Part shown: piece by piece, positions 1 through 7,379 of the stretch
Position numbering within the stretch: position 1 is the first letter of the stretch
How the letters are laid out: each line of letters starts with the position of its first letter
Source of the DNA: Parvibaculum sp035325945
GTDB taxonomy: Bacteria > Pseudomonadota > Alphaproteobacteria > Parvibaculales > Parvibaculaceae
Length of the DNA stretch: 64,000 bases
NCBI RefSeq assembly: GCF_035325945.1
Contig: NZ_DAOKYX010000016.1
Span: 4,081 to 68,080 of the forward strand
Reading direction: 5' to 3'
The notes under the pieces: generated by a model
Databases searched by the model: none
Told to the model about the DNA's origin: nothing
Seen by the model: the letters and a program-made list of their open reading frames with translations, nothing else
Translations under genes and position numbers: made by a program

Positions 1-199
1 CGCTGGCAAGCGCCTCTGCCAACGTGATAACGATAGATGCCGAGGATAGGTGAAGGTACTAGCGGCTTGAGATGCCCCCGCCCGAGCGCCTGCAACCGTG
101 ACAGGGAACTACGATCGTAGCATTGGAATTAGCTGCACGGGCCGCAAGGGATCAGGCGAGACACGCGCCACGCCCACGGACTTGACGATCTGAGCGACG

Positions 200-839
200 G
201 ACCAACAGCGCGGCCGAGACCGCGTGATGCGACCCGAACCGAAGCCGACGCGGTGCTGGCTGGTCTGGGTCATGCGTCCCGGTCCGACCGTCACCATGTG
301 CGCCGAGTTGACCGATGCAGTGATCGAGGCGCTGCGAGGACGGTTTCGCCTGCGGGTCACCTATGGCTCGTAGACGCTGCACCCCGGGTGGTCGAGCCGC
401 ATGGGTTGTTGTTCGGGCACCGCATTTACCACGTTGCGCGACAACCGGCGCGCAGAAAGACGATACTGAACTTCCGTATGGACCGGCTTCATGCTGCCGA
501 GGTGATGGGCGAAAGTTTCGCCTTCGCATCGGAGTTCACTTTGGAGGACGGCGCCGGCTCGCCCATCGACCTCTACCAGGATCCAGCGCAGTATGGTGAG
601 GTCCTCTGGTGTTTCGTGCCCGAGGCCGCAGAGTGCGCGGCTTGATTTTGCTTCCATCCCGCGCAAAGCCTGGAGCCCCAGGATGATCGGAGCCAGGTCG
701 TCCGGTTCAAGGCAGCGGGGTGGCTCGAAATGGCTGGCGTCTCTCTCAGTGCGGCGACAAGATCGAAGTCATCGCACCTGAAGGACTGCGCGCCTTGGTC
801 GATGGATATAGAAGGCCGGGTTTCGACGCCTTGCCTTGA
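200..839 (+). pseudogene. Decayed WYL-domain transcriptional regulator
   Basis: Three reading frames must be joined to recover this protein. About 296-373 gives LTDAVIEALRGRFRLRVTYG. About 376-642 gives PRVVEPHGLLFGHR and later LNFRMDRLHAAEV, which match the core of a WYL domain (R-V-x-P-x-G-L then F-R-x-D-R-I/L). After an in-frame TGA at 643-645 the same frame continues with FHPAQSLEPQDD and FKAAGWLEMA. A further frame change near 735 gives WRLSQCGDKIEVIAPEGL, ending at the stop at 837-839. The last part matches the WCX domain found C-terminal to WYL. WYL proteins are usually DNA-binding regulators that sense ligands or nucleic acid, often in defence loci. With two frame changes and a stop it cannot make a normal protein. 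An N-terminal helix-turn-helix was not recognised, so the 5' limit is approximate. Confidence 0.72.
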
Positions 840-864
840 TTGGATCTTGTCAAGGGGGCTGTGA

Positions 865-1530
865 ATGGTGGATGTTCTCGACCACGCGACATTGAAAGCC
901 AAACAGCGCGCAATCCGCGATGGCTTTCCTGAAACAATGGGCCTGCGCGCTCATCGTGCCATCAGCTGGATCGGCCGGGCAGAGGCTTGCGGCGACGACG
1001 AAGATGCCCGCTTCATCTTTCTTTGGATTGCATTCAATGCCGCCTATGCTGACGAACAGGAGTTTCAGTCCGCTGCCTCCAGCGAACGTGCGGCTTTCGT
1101 CGATTATTTTCGTCGGGTCGTAACGCACGACAAAAATCGGCGAATCTACAAGGCACTATGGCAACGGTTTTCCGGACCGGTGCGGATGCTCATGGACAAC
1201 CGCTATGTTTTCAACCCGTTCTGGCAACATCACAATGGCATTGATGGGTTCGAGGACTGGGAGGAAAAGTTCAGGGCCTCATTGCGGAGCTTCGCACAGG
1301 CATTCCAGGCTGGTGACAGTGTCCGCGTTCTGAGCTTCGTTTTTGACCGGCTCTATGTCCTGCGCAATCAATTGGTCCATGGCGGGTCGACCTGGAACAG
1401 CGGGGTCAACCGCGCGCAGGTGCGAGACGGTTCCGCAATCCTCGCCTTCCTAATGCCGGTTTTCGTGGACTTGATGATGGACAACCCTCAGGAGGATTGG
1501 GGGCGGCCATTTTATCCGGTCGTCGATTAA
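865..1530 (+). CDS. HEPN-domain protein, possible RNase/defence-type
   Basis: This 221-residue soluble protein has no signal peptide or membrane segment. Residues 167-172 read RNQLVH, the R-x4-H signature of the HEPN superfamily, on a helix predicted by DRLYVLRNQLVHGG. The rest is largely helical and rich in aromatic residues. HEPN domains with this motif are often metal-independent RNases in toxin-antitoxin, abortive-infection or CRISPR systems, but some are non-catalytic RNA binders. The ATG start has a G-rich ribosome site (AGGGGG about 6-8 bases upstream). The gene starts 25 bases after a decayed WYL regulator gene. No adjacent nucleotidyltransferase (MNT) antitoxin is visible. The family assignment rests on the motif and general form, and the target is unknown. 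Confidence 0.6.
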   Translation: MVDVLDHATLKAKQRAIRDGFPETMGLRAHRAISWIGRAEACGDDEDARFIFLWIAFNAAYADEQEFQSAASSERAAFVDYFRRVVTHDKNRRIYKALWQRFSGPVRMLMDNRYVFNPFWQHHNGIDGFEDWEEKFRASLRSFAQAFQAGDSVRVLSFVFDRLYVLRNQLVHGGSTWNSGVNRAQVRDGSAILAFLMPVFVDLMMDNPQEDWGRPFYPVVD

Positions 1531-2048
1531 GGGCGGGGGTAACCCGATTCCAGCTGATAGGACGAGACCAACGCCATCTGATGCAGAGTTATTTTACGTA
1601 ACGGCGTGTTCGCGAAGAGGAAGCAAAATCAATTACCTAACTGTTTTGTGTCAGGCGAACTTGAAAGATACCCCATCTGAATCACATTAAGTCTGCGAAA
1701 CGATTCACTGGCTCCCGAAAAAATTCAATGAAATCAATGGTTGGCTGATTCATTTCCAACCTGTCCCCACAGTTCCTGTGACGCATGCAAGCCAATGAAG
1801 GCAAGGAGGCGCGACTTTAGGTGCTGGCCGAACAGGCAGGGCTCGAAGGTGCGTACCTTCTTGCGCCGCCTGCAAAGTCTTCATCCGATCGTTGGGCTGA
1901 CGCCCGGGGATTGCCGGCAAAGGTTCCATACTTGAGGAAATCCATGGCACCATTATTGAGAGCGGACACGTCATTGCCGCCCGTCGCAGCGCCGGATGCT
2001 TGAACAGATCAATATTCCGATGCGCAAGTAAGGGGTAGTTAATCAACA
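1531..2048. other. Gene-free stretch at edge of acquired cassette
   Basis: No convincing gene is present. Short open frames on both strands (for example 1741-1935 plus and 1750-2052 minus) lack family features and good ribosome sites. The stretch holds the left copy of a diverged direct repeat (1678-1775), and base composition turns more AT-rich here. It may contain remains of an old insertion event. Confidence 0.6.
1678..1775 (+). repeat. Left copy of diverged direct repeat
   Basis: This stretch begins TGAATCACATTAAG, continues with GAAACGATTC and ends near CAACCTGTCCCCAC. It aligns in the same orientation with 5398-5490. By eye the first 28 bases match at 22 positions, and a 35-base block further on matches at 24 without gaps, with one base of length difference between them. 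The two copies bracket the TetR, flavin monooxygenase and EamA genes. They could be remains of insertion-sequence ends or of a recombination site. The repeat class was not recognised. Confidence 0.55.
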
Positions 2049-2675
2049 TCAACTTTCACTTAACGGCACCAACAATTCAAAGGTCTGATCAAGAAACTGC
2101 CGCAACTTCTTTTGGCTCGTTCCGGAAAATTTCAGCCGGATGATGACAAACGCGCTACCCAGCCAAAGTTGAACAAAGGTCTCCACAGGCTGAACGCGGG
2201 TGCCTGTGGCGACGAACGGCAGCGCTTTCACTCGCCGAGTTATCTTCTTTTCCAGATAGTTGATGTGCTCCAGAAACATGTCCCAGATGCCATGCTCATT
2301 TCCGACTGCTGCCGCCCATTGCAAAAATACAGCCGCATACTGAGGGTGGGTGTCGATCGAGTCCACGAAGGCATTGCCATACTTTTGCAAGTCGCCGGGA
2401 GAAGCGTCGCGCCCCTTGAGATATTGGTCGCATTGCTCACGGTAAAAAATCCCGACTTCCTCGACGACCGCGCGCACCAGACTCTCTGCATCGGGAAAGT
2501 ATAAGAAGACGGTCGCAACAGCGACCTTGTTGGCGCGTGCTATTTCCGCATGAACCAATTTTCCCAACCCTATATCCGCCGCGATCTGGACGGCGGAGGC
2601 CAACAGCTCTTTCTTCCTGTCCTCACGCAACAAGCGTCTTCGTTTGGGTGCGGGTGCAGTCGGGTTCGCTGACAT
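2049..2675 (-). CDS. TetR/AcrR-family repressor
   Basis: This 208-residue protein has a basic N-terminus (KRRRLLREDRKK) followed by a TetR helix-turn-helix at about residues 42-61 (HAEIARANKVAVATVFLYF). The C-terminal helical ligand and dimer domain is diverged and its ligand cannot be predicted. It is transcribed away from the flavin monooxygenase gene. The 275-base gap between them holds two similar palindromes over a likely promoter, as expected for a local repressor. Codon use is less GC-rich than in the downstream core genes, consistent with acquisition together with its neighbours. Confidence 0.9.
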   Translation of the reverse strand: MSANPTAPAPKRRRLLREDRKKELLASAVQIAADIGLGKLVHAEIARANKVAVATVFLYFPDAESLVRAVVEEVGIFYREQCDQYLKGRDASPGDLQKYGNAFVDSIDTHPQYAAVFLQWAAAVGNEHGIWDMFLEHINYLEKKITRRVKALPFVATGTRVQPVETFVQLWLGSAFVIIRLKFSGTSQKKLRQFLDQTFELLVPLSES

Positions 2676-2855
2676 CTATTGATCCGAAGACATGGCTGAA
2701 TCGGAAAACATAAGGCAGGTGAAGTCGGGGGAGAAAGACCTGGAGAGAAATCCAGACATGCGCGGGTCAATCCTTGAGATGTTGCCGCCGATAATGGCAA
2801 CACCAAAAAGCCTTTTCATAAATGATTTCCCTTACCTTTGGGCGACTGTCGCCAG

Positions 2856-2875
2856 TAATGATAGAAGTATCATTA
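2856..2875. promoter_or_regulatory. Perfect palindrome, probable TetR operator 1
   Basis: TAATGATA and TATCATTA are perfect 8-base inverted arms around the spacer GAAG. It sits just upstream of a TTGACA -35 box for the monooxygenase gene, in the gap between divergent tetR and monooxygenase genes. A second, imperfect copy lies 38 bases downstream. The size and placement fit a TetR-family operator. Confidence 0.7.
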
Positions 2876-2879
2876 TGCC

Positions 2880-2908
2880 TTGACAATCCCTTTTAATGAT
2901 AGAAAACT
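2880..2908 (+). promoter_or_regulatory. Candidate promoter for monooxygenase operon
   Basis: A perfect -35 hexamer TTGACA is at 2880-2885. With a 17-base spacer the -10 would be AAAACT at 2903-2908, which is weak. The -10 region is overlapped by the second palindrome, so repressor binding there should block RNA polymerase (inference). Confidence 0.5.
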
Positions 2909-2913
2909 CATTA
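2894..2913. promoter_or_regulatory. Imperfect palindrome, probable TetR operator 2
   Basis: TAATGATA, spacer GAAA, then ACTCATTA. The left arm is identical to that of the palindrome at 2856-2875, and the right arm matches its complement at 6 of 8 positions. It overlaps the expected -10 region of the promoter. Confidence 0.62.
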
Positions 2914-2950
2914 GTAGCAAGCGAGATTGGCTCTGAGAGTGGGGAAAGCC

Positions 2951-4294
2951 GTGCCGAAGGAAATGCTGCTGTGTGCGTTCGACATGAATTGCGTTGGACA
3001 TCAATCTCAGGGTTTGTGGCGTCACCCGCGGGATAATTCATCAGAGTTCAACACAATGAAGTATTGGCAGGATCTGGCGCGGACGCTGGAGCGCGGCCTG
3101 TTTGATGGCATTTTTCTGGCTGATGTAACGGGTGTTTATGATGTCTTTGGCGGAACACCTGACGCCGCATTGCGCGCGGCGACGCAGGTTCCAGCCAACG
3201 ATCCATTTACGATAGTCCCTGTCATGGCGTCGGTGACAGAGAACCTTTGCTTCGGAGTCACGGGGTCAATTCCCTATGAGCCGCCCGTCAGCTTTGCGCG
3301 CAAGATTTCTTCGCTTGATCACCTGACGAGCGGACGTATGGGCTGGAACATTGTGACCGGTTATTTGGACAGCGCCGCGAAAGGTGTGGGAGCGAAGCAA
3401 CAAACCGCACATGACACGCGATATGAAATCGCCGCTGAATATATGGAAATTGTCTACCGGCTTTGGGAACAGAGTTGGGAAGAGGGTGCTGTTTTGAAGG
3501 ATAAGGAAACAGGTGTTTTCACTGATCCTTCCAAGGTTCACGCGATCAAGCACGATGGCAAGTATTTCAAACTTGAGGCTGTGCACCTTTGTGAGCCGTC
3601 GCCGCAGCGTACACCAGTATTGTTTCAGGCCGGCTCATCTGACAAGGGGCGGGCCTTTGCGGGCGCTCATGCGGAGTGTGTGTTCATTGGTGGAAACTCC
3701 CCGGAAGCGCAAGCCATCGCTGTCAAGAAATTACGCCAGGAGGCCGTCAATAACGGACGCAAACCGGAAGACCTCAAAATTTTCTCTGTCGTTACTGTGA
3801 TTGTTGCACCTACCGACAAGGAGGCAGAGGAAAAACTGAATGACTACAAGAAATATGGTGACAAGAAGGGGGCGTTGGCATTGCTCTCAGGGTGGACGGG
3901 CATGGACCTTTCCAAACTGGATATGGACGCGACCATTGAGCAGGTTGAGTCCAATGCAATTCAGTCCGCTTTGAAATCTCTTGGCGCGGCAACGGTAGGC
4001 GAATGGGCAGACGCTTTGACGATTGGCGGAGCTGGAGAACTATTGGTTGGGTCTCCGCAGGCCGTCGCCGACAAGCTTCAACATTGGTTTGAAGTGTCGG
4101 GAATAGACGGCTTCAATCTTGCCTACACCGTGATGCCTGAATCAGTCGATAGTTTTGTCGATATGGTGGTGCCTGAGCTGCAAAAACGGGGCATCTACAA
4201 AACCGCATATACGAACGGCACCATGCGACACAAACTGTTTGGAGAAGGCGCCCGAGTTTCCGCCTCGCACCCGGCGGCACGATATCGCGCTTGA
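2951..4294 (+). CDS. NtaA/SnaA/DszA-family flavin-dependent monooxygenase
   Basis: This is a bacterial-luciferase-like (LLM) class oxygenase of the nitrilotriacetate monooxygenase A, SnaA and DszA group. These enzymes use reduced FMN supplied by a separate reductase to oxidise an organic substrate. Family features are the N-terminal FDMNCVGHQSQGLWRHPRD, then FLADVTGVYD, RKISSLDHLTSGRMGWNIVT, the PVLFQAGSS motif and a C-terminal DGFNLAYTVMPES. Length is about 447 residues, normal for the family. I prefer the GTG at 2951, because GGGGAA lies just upstream and the homologous N-terminus begins shortly before the FDMNCVGH segment. A TTG at 2927 is an alternative. No flavin reductase partner is next door. 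The substrate is unknown; the EamA gene downstream suggests coupling to export or uptake of a small molecule. Confidence 0.88.
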   Translation: MPKEMLLCAFDMNCVGHQSQGLWRHPRDNSSEFNTMKYWQDLARTLERGLFDGIFLADVTGVYDVFGGTPDAALRAATQVPANDPFTIVPVMASVTENLCFGVTGSIPYEPPVSFARKISSLDHLTSGRMGWNIVTGYLDSAAKGVGAKQQTAHDTRYEIAAEYMEIVYRLWEQSWEEGAVLKDKETGVFTDPSKVHAIKHDGKYFKLEAVHLCEPSPQRTPVLFQAGSSDKGRAFAGAHAECVFIGGNSPEAQAIAVKKLRQEAVNNGRKPEDLKIFSVVTVIVAPTDKEAEEKLNDYKKYGDKKGALALLSGWTGMDLSKLDMDATIEQVESNAIQSALKSLGAATVGEWADALTIGGAGELLVGSPQAVADKLQHWFEVSGIDGFNLAYTVMPESVDSFVDMVVPELQKRGIYKTAYTNGTMRHKLFGEGARVSASHPAARYRA

Positions 4295-4372
4295 TCTTGA
4301 CCCTGTAGTGTCACGCTCGCTGGACGACCACCCCACAGTCCAGATCTCACCCTTCCCGGCACAGAGGCCGTT

Positions 4373-5218
4373 TTGAAGCTCATAATTCTGACTGCAATCG
4401 CGATGATTGCATTTGCAGCGAACTCTGTTCTGTGCCGCCTGGCGTTGGAGGGGCATCATATTGATGCTGCATCATTCACATCAATTCGATTGGTAGCCGG
4501 TGCAATTGCGCTCTTGGGTATCCTTCTTGTCCGTCGGTCAACATTTGTAATTCATCGGCCAAACTGGAAAACCGTCGGATCTCTTTTTGCCTATATGGCC
4601 TGCTTCTCTTTTTCATACCGATATCTGGACGCAGGAACGGGCGCCCTCATTCTTTTTGGTGCCGTCCAGCTGACGATGATCGGCGCAGCGCTCTTTGCCG
4701 GAGAGAGACTCTCTCTGATGATTTCTTCGGGTTTAGTCATCGCTGTGGGCGGGCTTGTGGTGCTTCTGCTCCCCGGGGTTTCTGTGCCCAATCCCGTTGG
4801 CGCGGTCCTGATGGGAATCGCAGGAATGGCCTGGGGTTTCTATTCGCTAGGCGGTAGAGGAGCCGTCGACCCGACCGCAACGACCGCGACGAATTTCTTG
4901 TATGCGCTCCCCCTTGCGTTGGTCTTGAGCATTCTGAGTTTTGGTTCTGCCTCACTGGAGCCATATGGAATTGCATTGGCGATTGCCTCTGGCGCAATCA
5001 CGTCCGGGATGGGTTACGTCATATGGTATGCGGCATTGCCCTTGTTGAGTGCCACGCGGGCGGCGAGCGTCCAGCTGTCTGTTCCGGCGATCGCTGCAGT
5101 CGGCGGCGTGCTGTTCCTGGGCGAACCGATATCCTTGCGGCTTGTCATTGCAACAATCCTACTGATAAGCGGAATATCGCTCGTGCTCTGGAGCCAGTCG
5201 ATGAAAAGCGCCCGATGA
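4373..5218 (+). CDS. EamA/DMT-family transporter
   Basis: This 281-residue integral membrane protein has about ten hydrophobic segments in two similar halves, the layout of the drug/metabolite transporter superfamily (EamA repeats). It opens KLIILTAIAMIAFAANSVLC and keeps the typical late GEPIS loop before the last helices. Translation probably starts at TTG 4373, since AGAGG is placed just upstream. It lies 78 bases after the monooxygenase gene on the same strand, probably in one transcript. Such proteins often export amino acids, nucleosides or drugs, but the substrate here is unknown. Confidence 0.85.
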   Translation: MKLIILTAIAMIAFAANSVLCRLALEGHHIDAASFTSIRLVAGAIALLGILLVRRSTFVIHRPNWKTVGSLFAYMACFSFSYRYLDAGTGALILFGAVQLTMIGAALFAGERLSLMISSGLVIAVGGLVVLLLPGVSVPNPVGAVLMGIAGMAWGFYSLGGRGAVDPTATTATNFLYALPLALVLSILSFGSASLEPYGIALAIASGAITSGMGYVIWYAALPLLSATRAASVQLSVPAIAAVGGVLFLGEPISLRLVIATILLISGISLVLWSQSMKSAR

Positions 5219-5546
5219 ATCGCTGGGGCTTCGTCTGCATGTCCATATGCATAATTACCGGCAATCCGCCTATGACCGCTTTGGCGCAAGGCGGGCAGAT
5301 TTAACGATAGCAGGCGTCCAGAAACTCGCTGACAGCACGTGAATGAAATCAAACATTTACGACGTCCAAGTCAATTCAGCCTGCACCAGCGATCTTTTGA
5401 ATCACTTTGAGCCCGTGAAACGAATCTGTGACTGTCAGAAAAGCTAACCATCTCGATGATGGGATGAATCAGGGTCAATCTGTCCCTACAATTTCAATCG
5501 GCGCTTCGTGAAGCAGACTTATTCGCTGGATTGACGAAAAAAAAGC
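5219..5546. other. Gene-free stretch holding right repeat copy
   Basis: No credible gene. It contains the right copy of the diverged direct repeat (5398-5490) and marks the right edge of the less GC-rich cassette. The amidohydrolase gene ends just beyond it on the opposite strand. No clear terminator hairpin was found. Confidence 0.6.
5398..5490 (+). repeat. Right copy of diverged direct repeat
   Basis: It begins TGAATCACTTTGAGCC, continues GTGAAACGAATC and ends near CAATCTGTCCCTAC. It is the counterpart, in the same orientation, of 1678-1775, with roughly two thirds of positions matching by eye. Conservation is patchy, so the duplication is old, or both copies belong to a family of related element ends. 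Confidence 0.55.
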
Positions 5547-6773
5547 TCAGGCAGCATTGCTCCAGGCCACCGCACCGGCCTTGATGACGTACTCCAGAGC
5601 AGTTTCCGGCGTTGCGAGATCGGCGATCTTCTTCAAGGGATCGACCCTTGAAAGTACGATGTCCGCATATGCTCCTTCGGACAGAGTGCCGATTTCACCC
5701 TCCATCCGACAAAGAACGGGGTTGATCTGGTACATCGATCGCAGGATGTCGGTTGCGGGCTCCACTTCCGCGCGAATTGCAAATTCCCTGTTCTGACGAG
5801 ATTGCGTCTCACCGATCAGGTCGGTGCCGAATCCCATGGTCACATTCGCGGCCCGTCCAATTTCGAGCGATGTGAGGCCGGCGCTGAGAACCTGCTTGTT
5901 CTTCTTCAAATTCTGCTCGGGTAGCCCTAGCGATGGGCCGAACGCCTCCATGGCCTCGTATGTCGCCAGGGTCGGCACCATGATCGCCCGATGAGCCGCA
6001 ATCGCCGCCGCGGAATCCTTGTCGAGCATGTTGGCGTGCTCGATCGAACGAACACCGTTAGCGACCGCCATTATGATTGCTTCCGGCAGATAGGCGTGCG
6101 CCGCCACATACGTTCCCCGATGACGCGCTTCGGTGACGACGGCCGCAATCTCTTCGGGCGTATACTGAATGGATTCAAGCGGGTCGGTGGGCGTCGCCAC
6201 GCCGCCTGAAACATGAATCTTCAGGAAGTCCGACCCTTCCTTCAACAGATGTCGCGCGCCCTTTCTTACGGCGTCCACTCCGTCCGCGATGATGCCGAAG
6301 GCGGAATGCGGCATGTGGCAAGCGCAGGACGGAACAAGGCGCGTGTCGCTGTCGACATCCCCGTGACCTCCGGTCTGGGACAGCATACGTCCCGCCCGGA
6401 CAATGCGCGGTCCTTCCGCCGCGCCTGCAGCAATCGCGCGGATGAGCCCCGTCACATCGCCACCGAGGTCGCGGACGGTTGTGAAGCCGCGCTCCAGCGT
6501 TTCTCGTGAAAGCGTCGCCATAACGATGCCGAATTCCACCTCGGACCACCGGCTGAGACGCGCGAAATTCAGGGTGGCCAGACGGAAATGAACATGAGCA
6601 TCGATAAAGCCGGGCAGCGCAAAAAGCCCCCGTGCATCGATCGTCCGGTCCGCCGTGCGTGTTTTCTCGCCGACGGCGACAATCCGGCCGTTTTCACATA
6701 CGAGCGGAGCTTCTCCCGTGAATGTCAGTTTGTCCGTGTTGAAGATATTTGCATTCTCGATCAGTAGCCGCAT
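5547..6773 (-). CDS. Metal-dependent amidohydrolase
   Basis: This member of the amidohydrolase superfamily resembles the imidazolonepropionase-like and Xaa-Pro dipeptidase-like group. Counting from the start at 6773 (408 residues), the metal-binding set is visible: H60 and H62 in FIDAHVHFR, K185 (probably carboxylated) in DFLKIHVSGG, H226 in YVAAHAY, H246 in SIEHAN and D318 in FGTDLIG. This points to a binuclear metal hydrolase acting on an amide, peptide or cyclic bond. An upstream in-frame ATG at 6860 is possible, but GGAG placed six bases before ATG 6773 supports the shorter form. No signal peptide is seen. The substrate is unknown. It stands alone, convergent with the EamA gene across the right repeat copy. 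Confidence 0.85.
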   Translation of the reverse strand: MRLLIENANIFNTDKLTFTGEAPLVCENGRIVAVGEKTRTADRTIDARGLFALPGFIDAHVHFRLATLNFARLSRWSEVEFGIVMATLSRETLERGFTTVRDLGGDVTGLIRAIAAGAAEGPRIVRAGRMLSQTGGHGDVDSDTRLVPSCACHMPHSAFGIIADGVDAVRKGARHLLKEGSDFLKIHVSGGVATPTDPLESIQYTPEEIAAVVTEARHRGTYVAAHAYLPEAIIMAVANGVRSIEHANMLDKDSAAAIAAHRAIMVPTLATYEAMEAFGPSLGLPEQNLKKNKQVLSAGLTSLEIGRAANVTMGFGTDLIGETQSRQNREFAIRAEVEPATDILRSMYQINPVLCRMEGEIGTLSEGAYADIVLSRVDPLKKIADLATPETALEYVIKAGAVAWSNAA

Positions 6774-7190
6774 CGTACGCTCCATGTCGCCGGCGAGCCG
6801 TGCCGCAATTACCGCGGGCGGCCAGAGGCGAACTGTTTGTTGATAAGGGCTTTGTGTCAATGCGCAGCGTTAGCGTCCGGTGCGTGAAGCCGGAATTTGG
6901 AAGCCGGGATGGTTCAGGGTCGGGGCCGGATAGCATCAGCCCCGAAACTGGACAAGCTCATTCTCGCTGAGGCTGCCAGCGGAACATATAACGCGCCGCA
7001 TGCCGCCATGCCGAGGGCGCAGATCAGCCAGTCACCATGAGCTACCCCTGACGGCGTACCCATCTTTATACGTTCTTTATTGATCGAGCCCGAAGTCCCT
7101 CTCGAATTTTGATGGTGTGATCGCCGACAATCGTTGCGTTCGCCAAGGTTGAAGCGCGCCCGGCGCGTCGCGGCAAGGCAGAGGCTCACC
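6774..7190. other. Divergent intergenic region upstream of kdp operon
   Basis: Apart from the possible N-terminal extension of the amidohydrolase, no gene is visible. The region must carry the kdp promoter and probably the KdpE site. An AT-rich patch near 7060-7085 is the likeliest location, but no clear -35/-10 pair or KdpE-type repeat could be assigned. Confidence 0.5.
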
Positions 7191-7274
7191 ATGCTCGATC
7201 TCGGAATGCTTGCCCTCGCGCTGGCCTGTTTCGCGGCCTTCCTTGGCTATCTCTTTCTTTGCGACCATTTGTGA
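7191..7274 (+). CDS. Small 27-residue membrane peptide ahead of kdpF
   Basis: ATG at 7191 opens a 27-codon frame ending at TGA 7272-7274. The product starts MLDLGMLALAL, has one hydrophobic helix and ends LFLCDHL. Small single-helix peptides with a C-terminal C-D-x-L/H-L pattern are, from my recollection, seen next to kdpF in other proteobacteria, but automated annotation usually skips them. It lies six bases upstream of kdpF on the same strand, so it is probably translated with the operon. A role as a second small subunit or stabiliser of the KdpFABC complex is inference. Confidence 0.6.
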   Translation: MLDLGMLALALACFAAFLGYLFLCDHL

Positions 7275-7280
7275 GGCGCC

Positions 7281-7370
7281 ATGAGTTTCGAACTCGTTCT
7301 GGGCGGTTGCGTCGCTCTTTTCATCCTGGGCTATCTTCTGGTCGTGCTCGCCATGCCCGAGAAGTTCTGA
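7281..7370 (+). CDS. kdpF: KdpF, small subunit of potassium-transporting ATPase
   Basis: This 29-residue single-helix protein reads MSFELVLGGC at the start, and its core and end LGYLLVVLAMPEKF resemble KdpF of other bacteria (G-Y-L-x-x-x-L then a short charged tail ending in F). KdpF stabilises the KdpFABC complex in the inner membrane. It is followed after nine bases by kdpA. Confidence 0.85.
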   Translation: MSFELVLGGCVALFILGYLLVVLAMPEKF

Positions 7371-7379
7371 GGGCGGGTC

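Noticed and set aside
1741..2052. Short open frames on both strands in the gap near the left repeat
   Set aside because: No family features, poor starts and overlapping frames on both strands; perhaps remnants of an old element but not supportable as genes.
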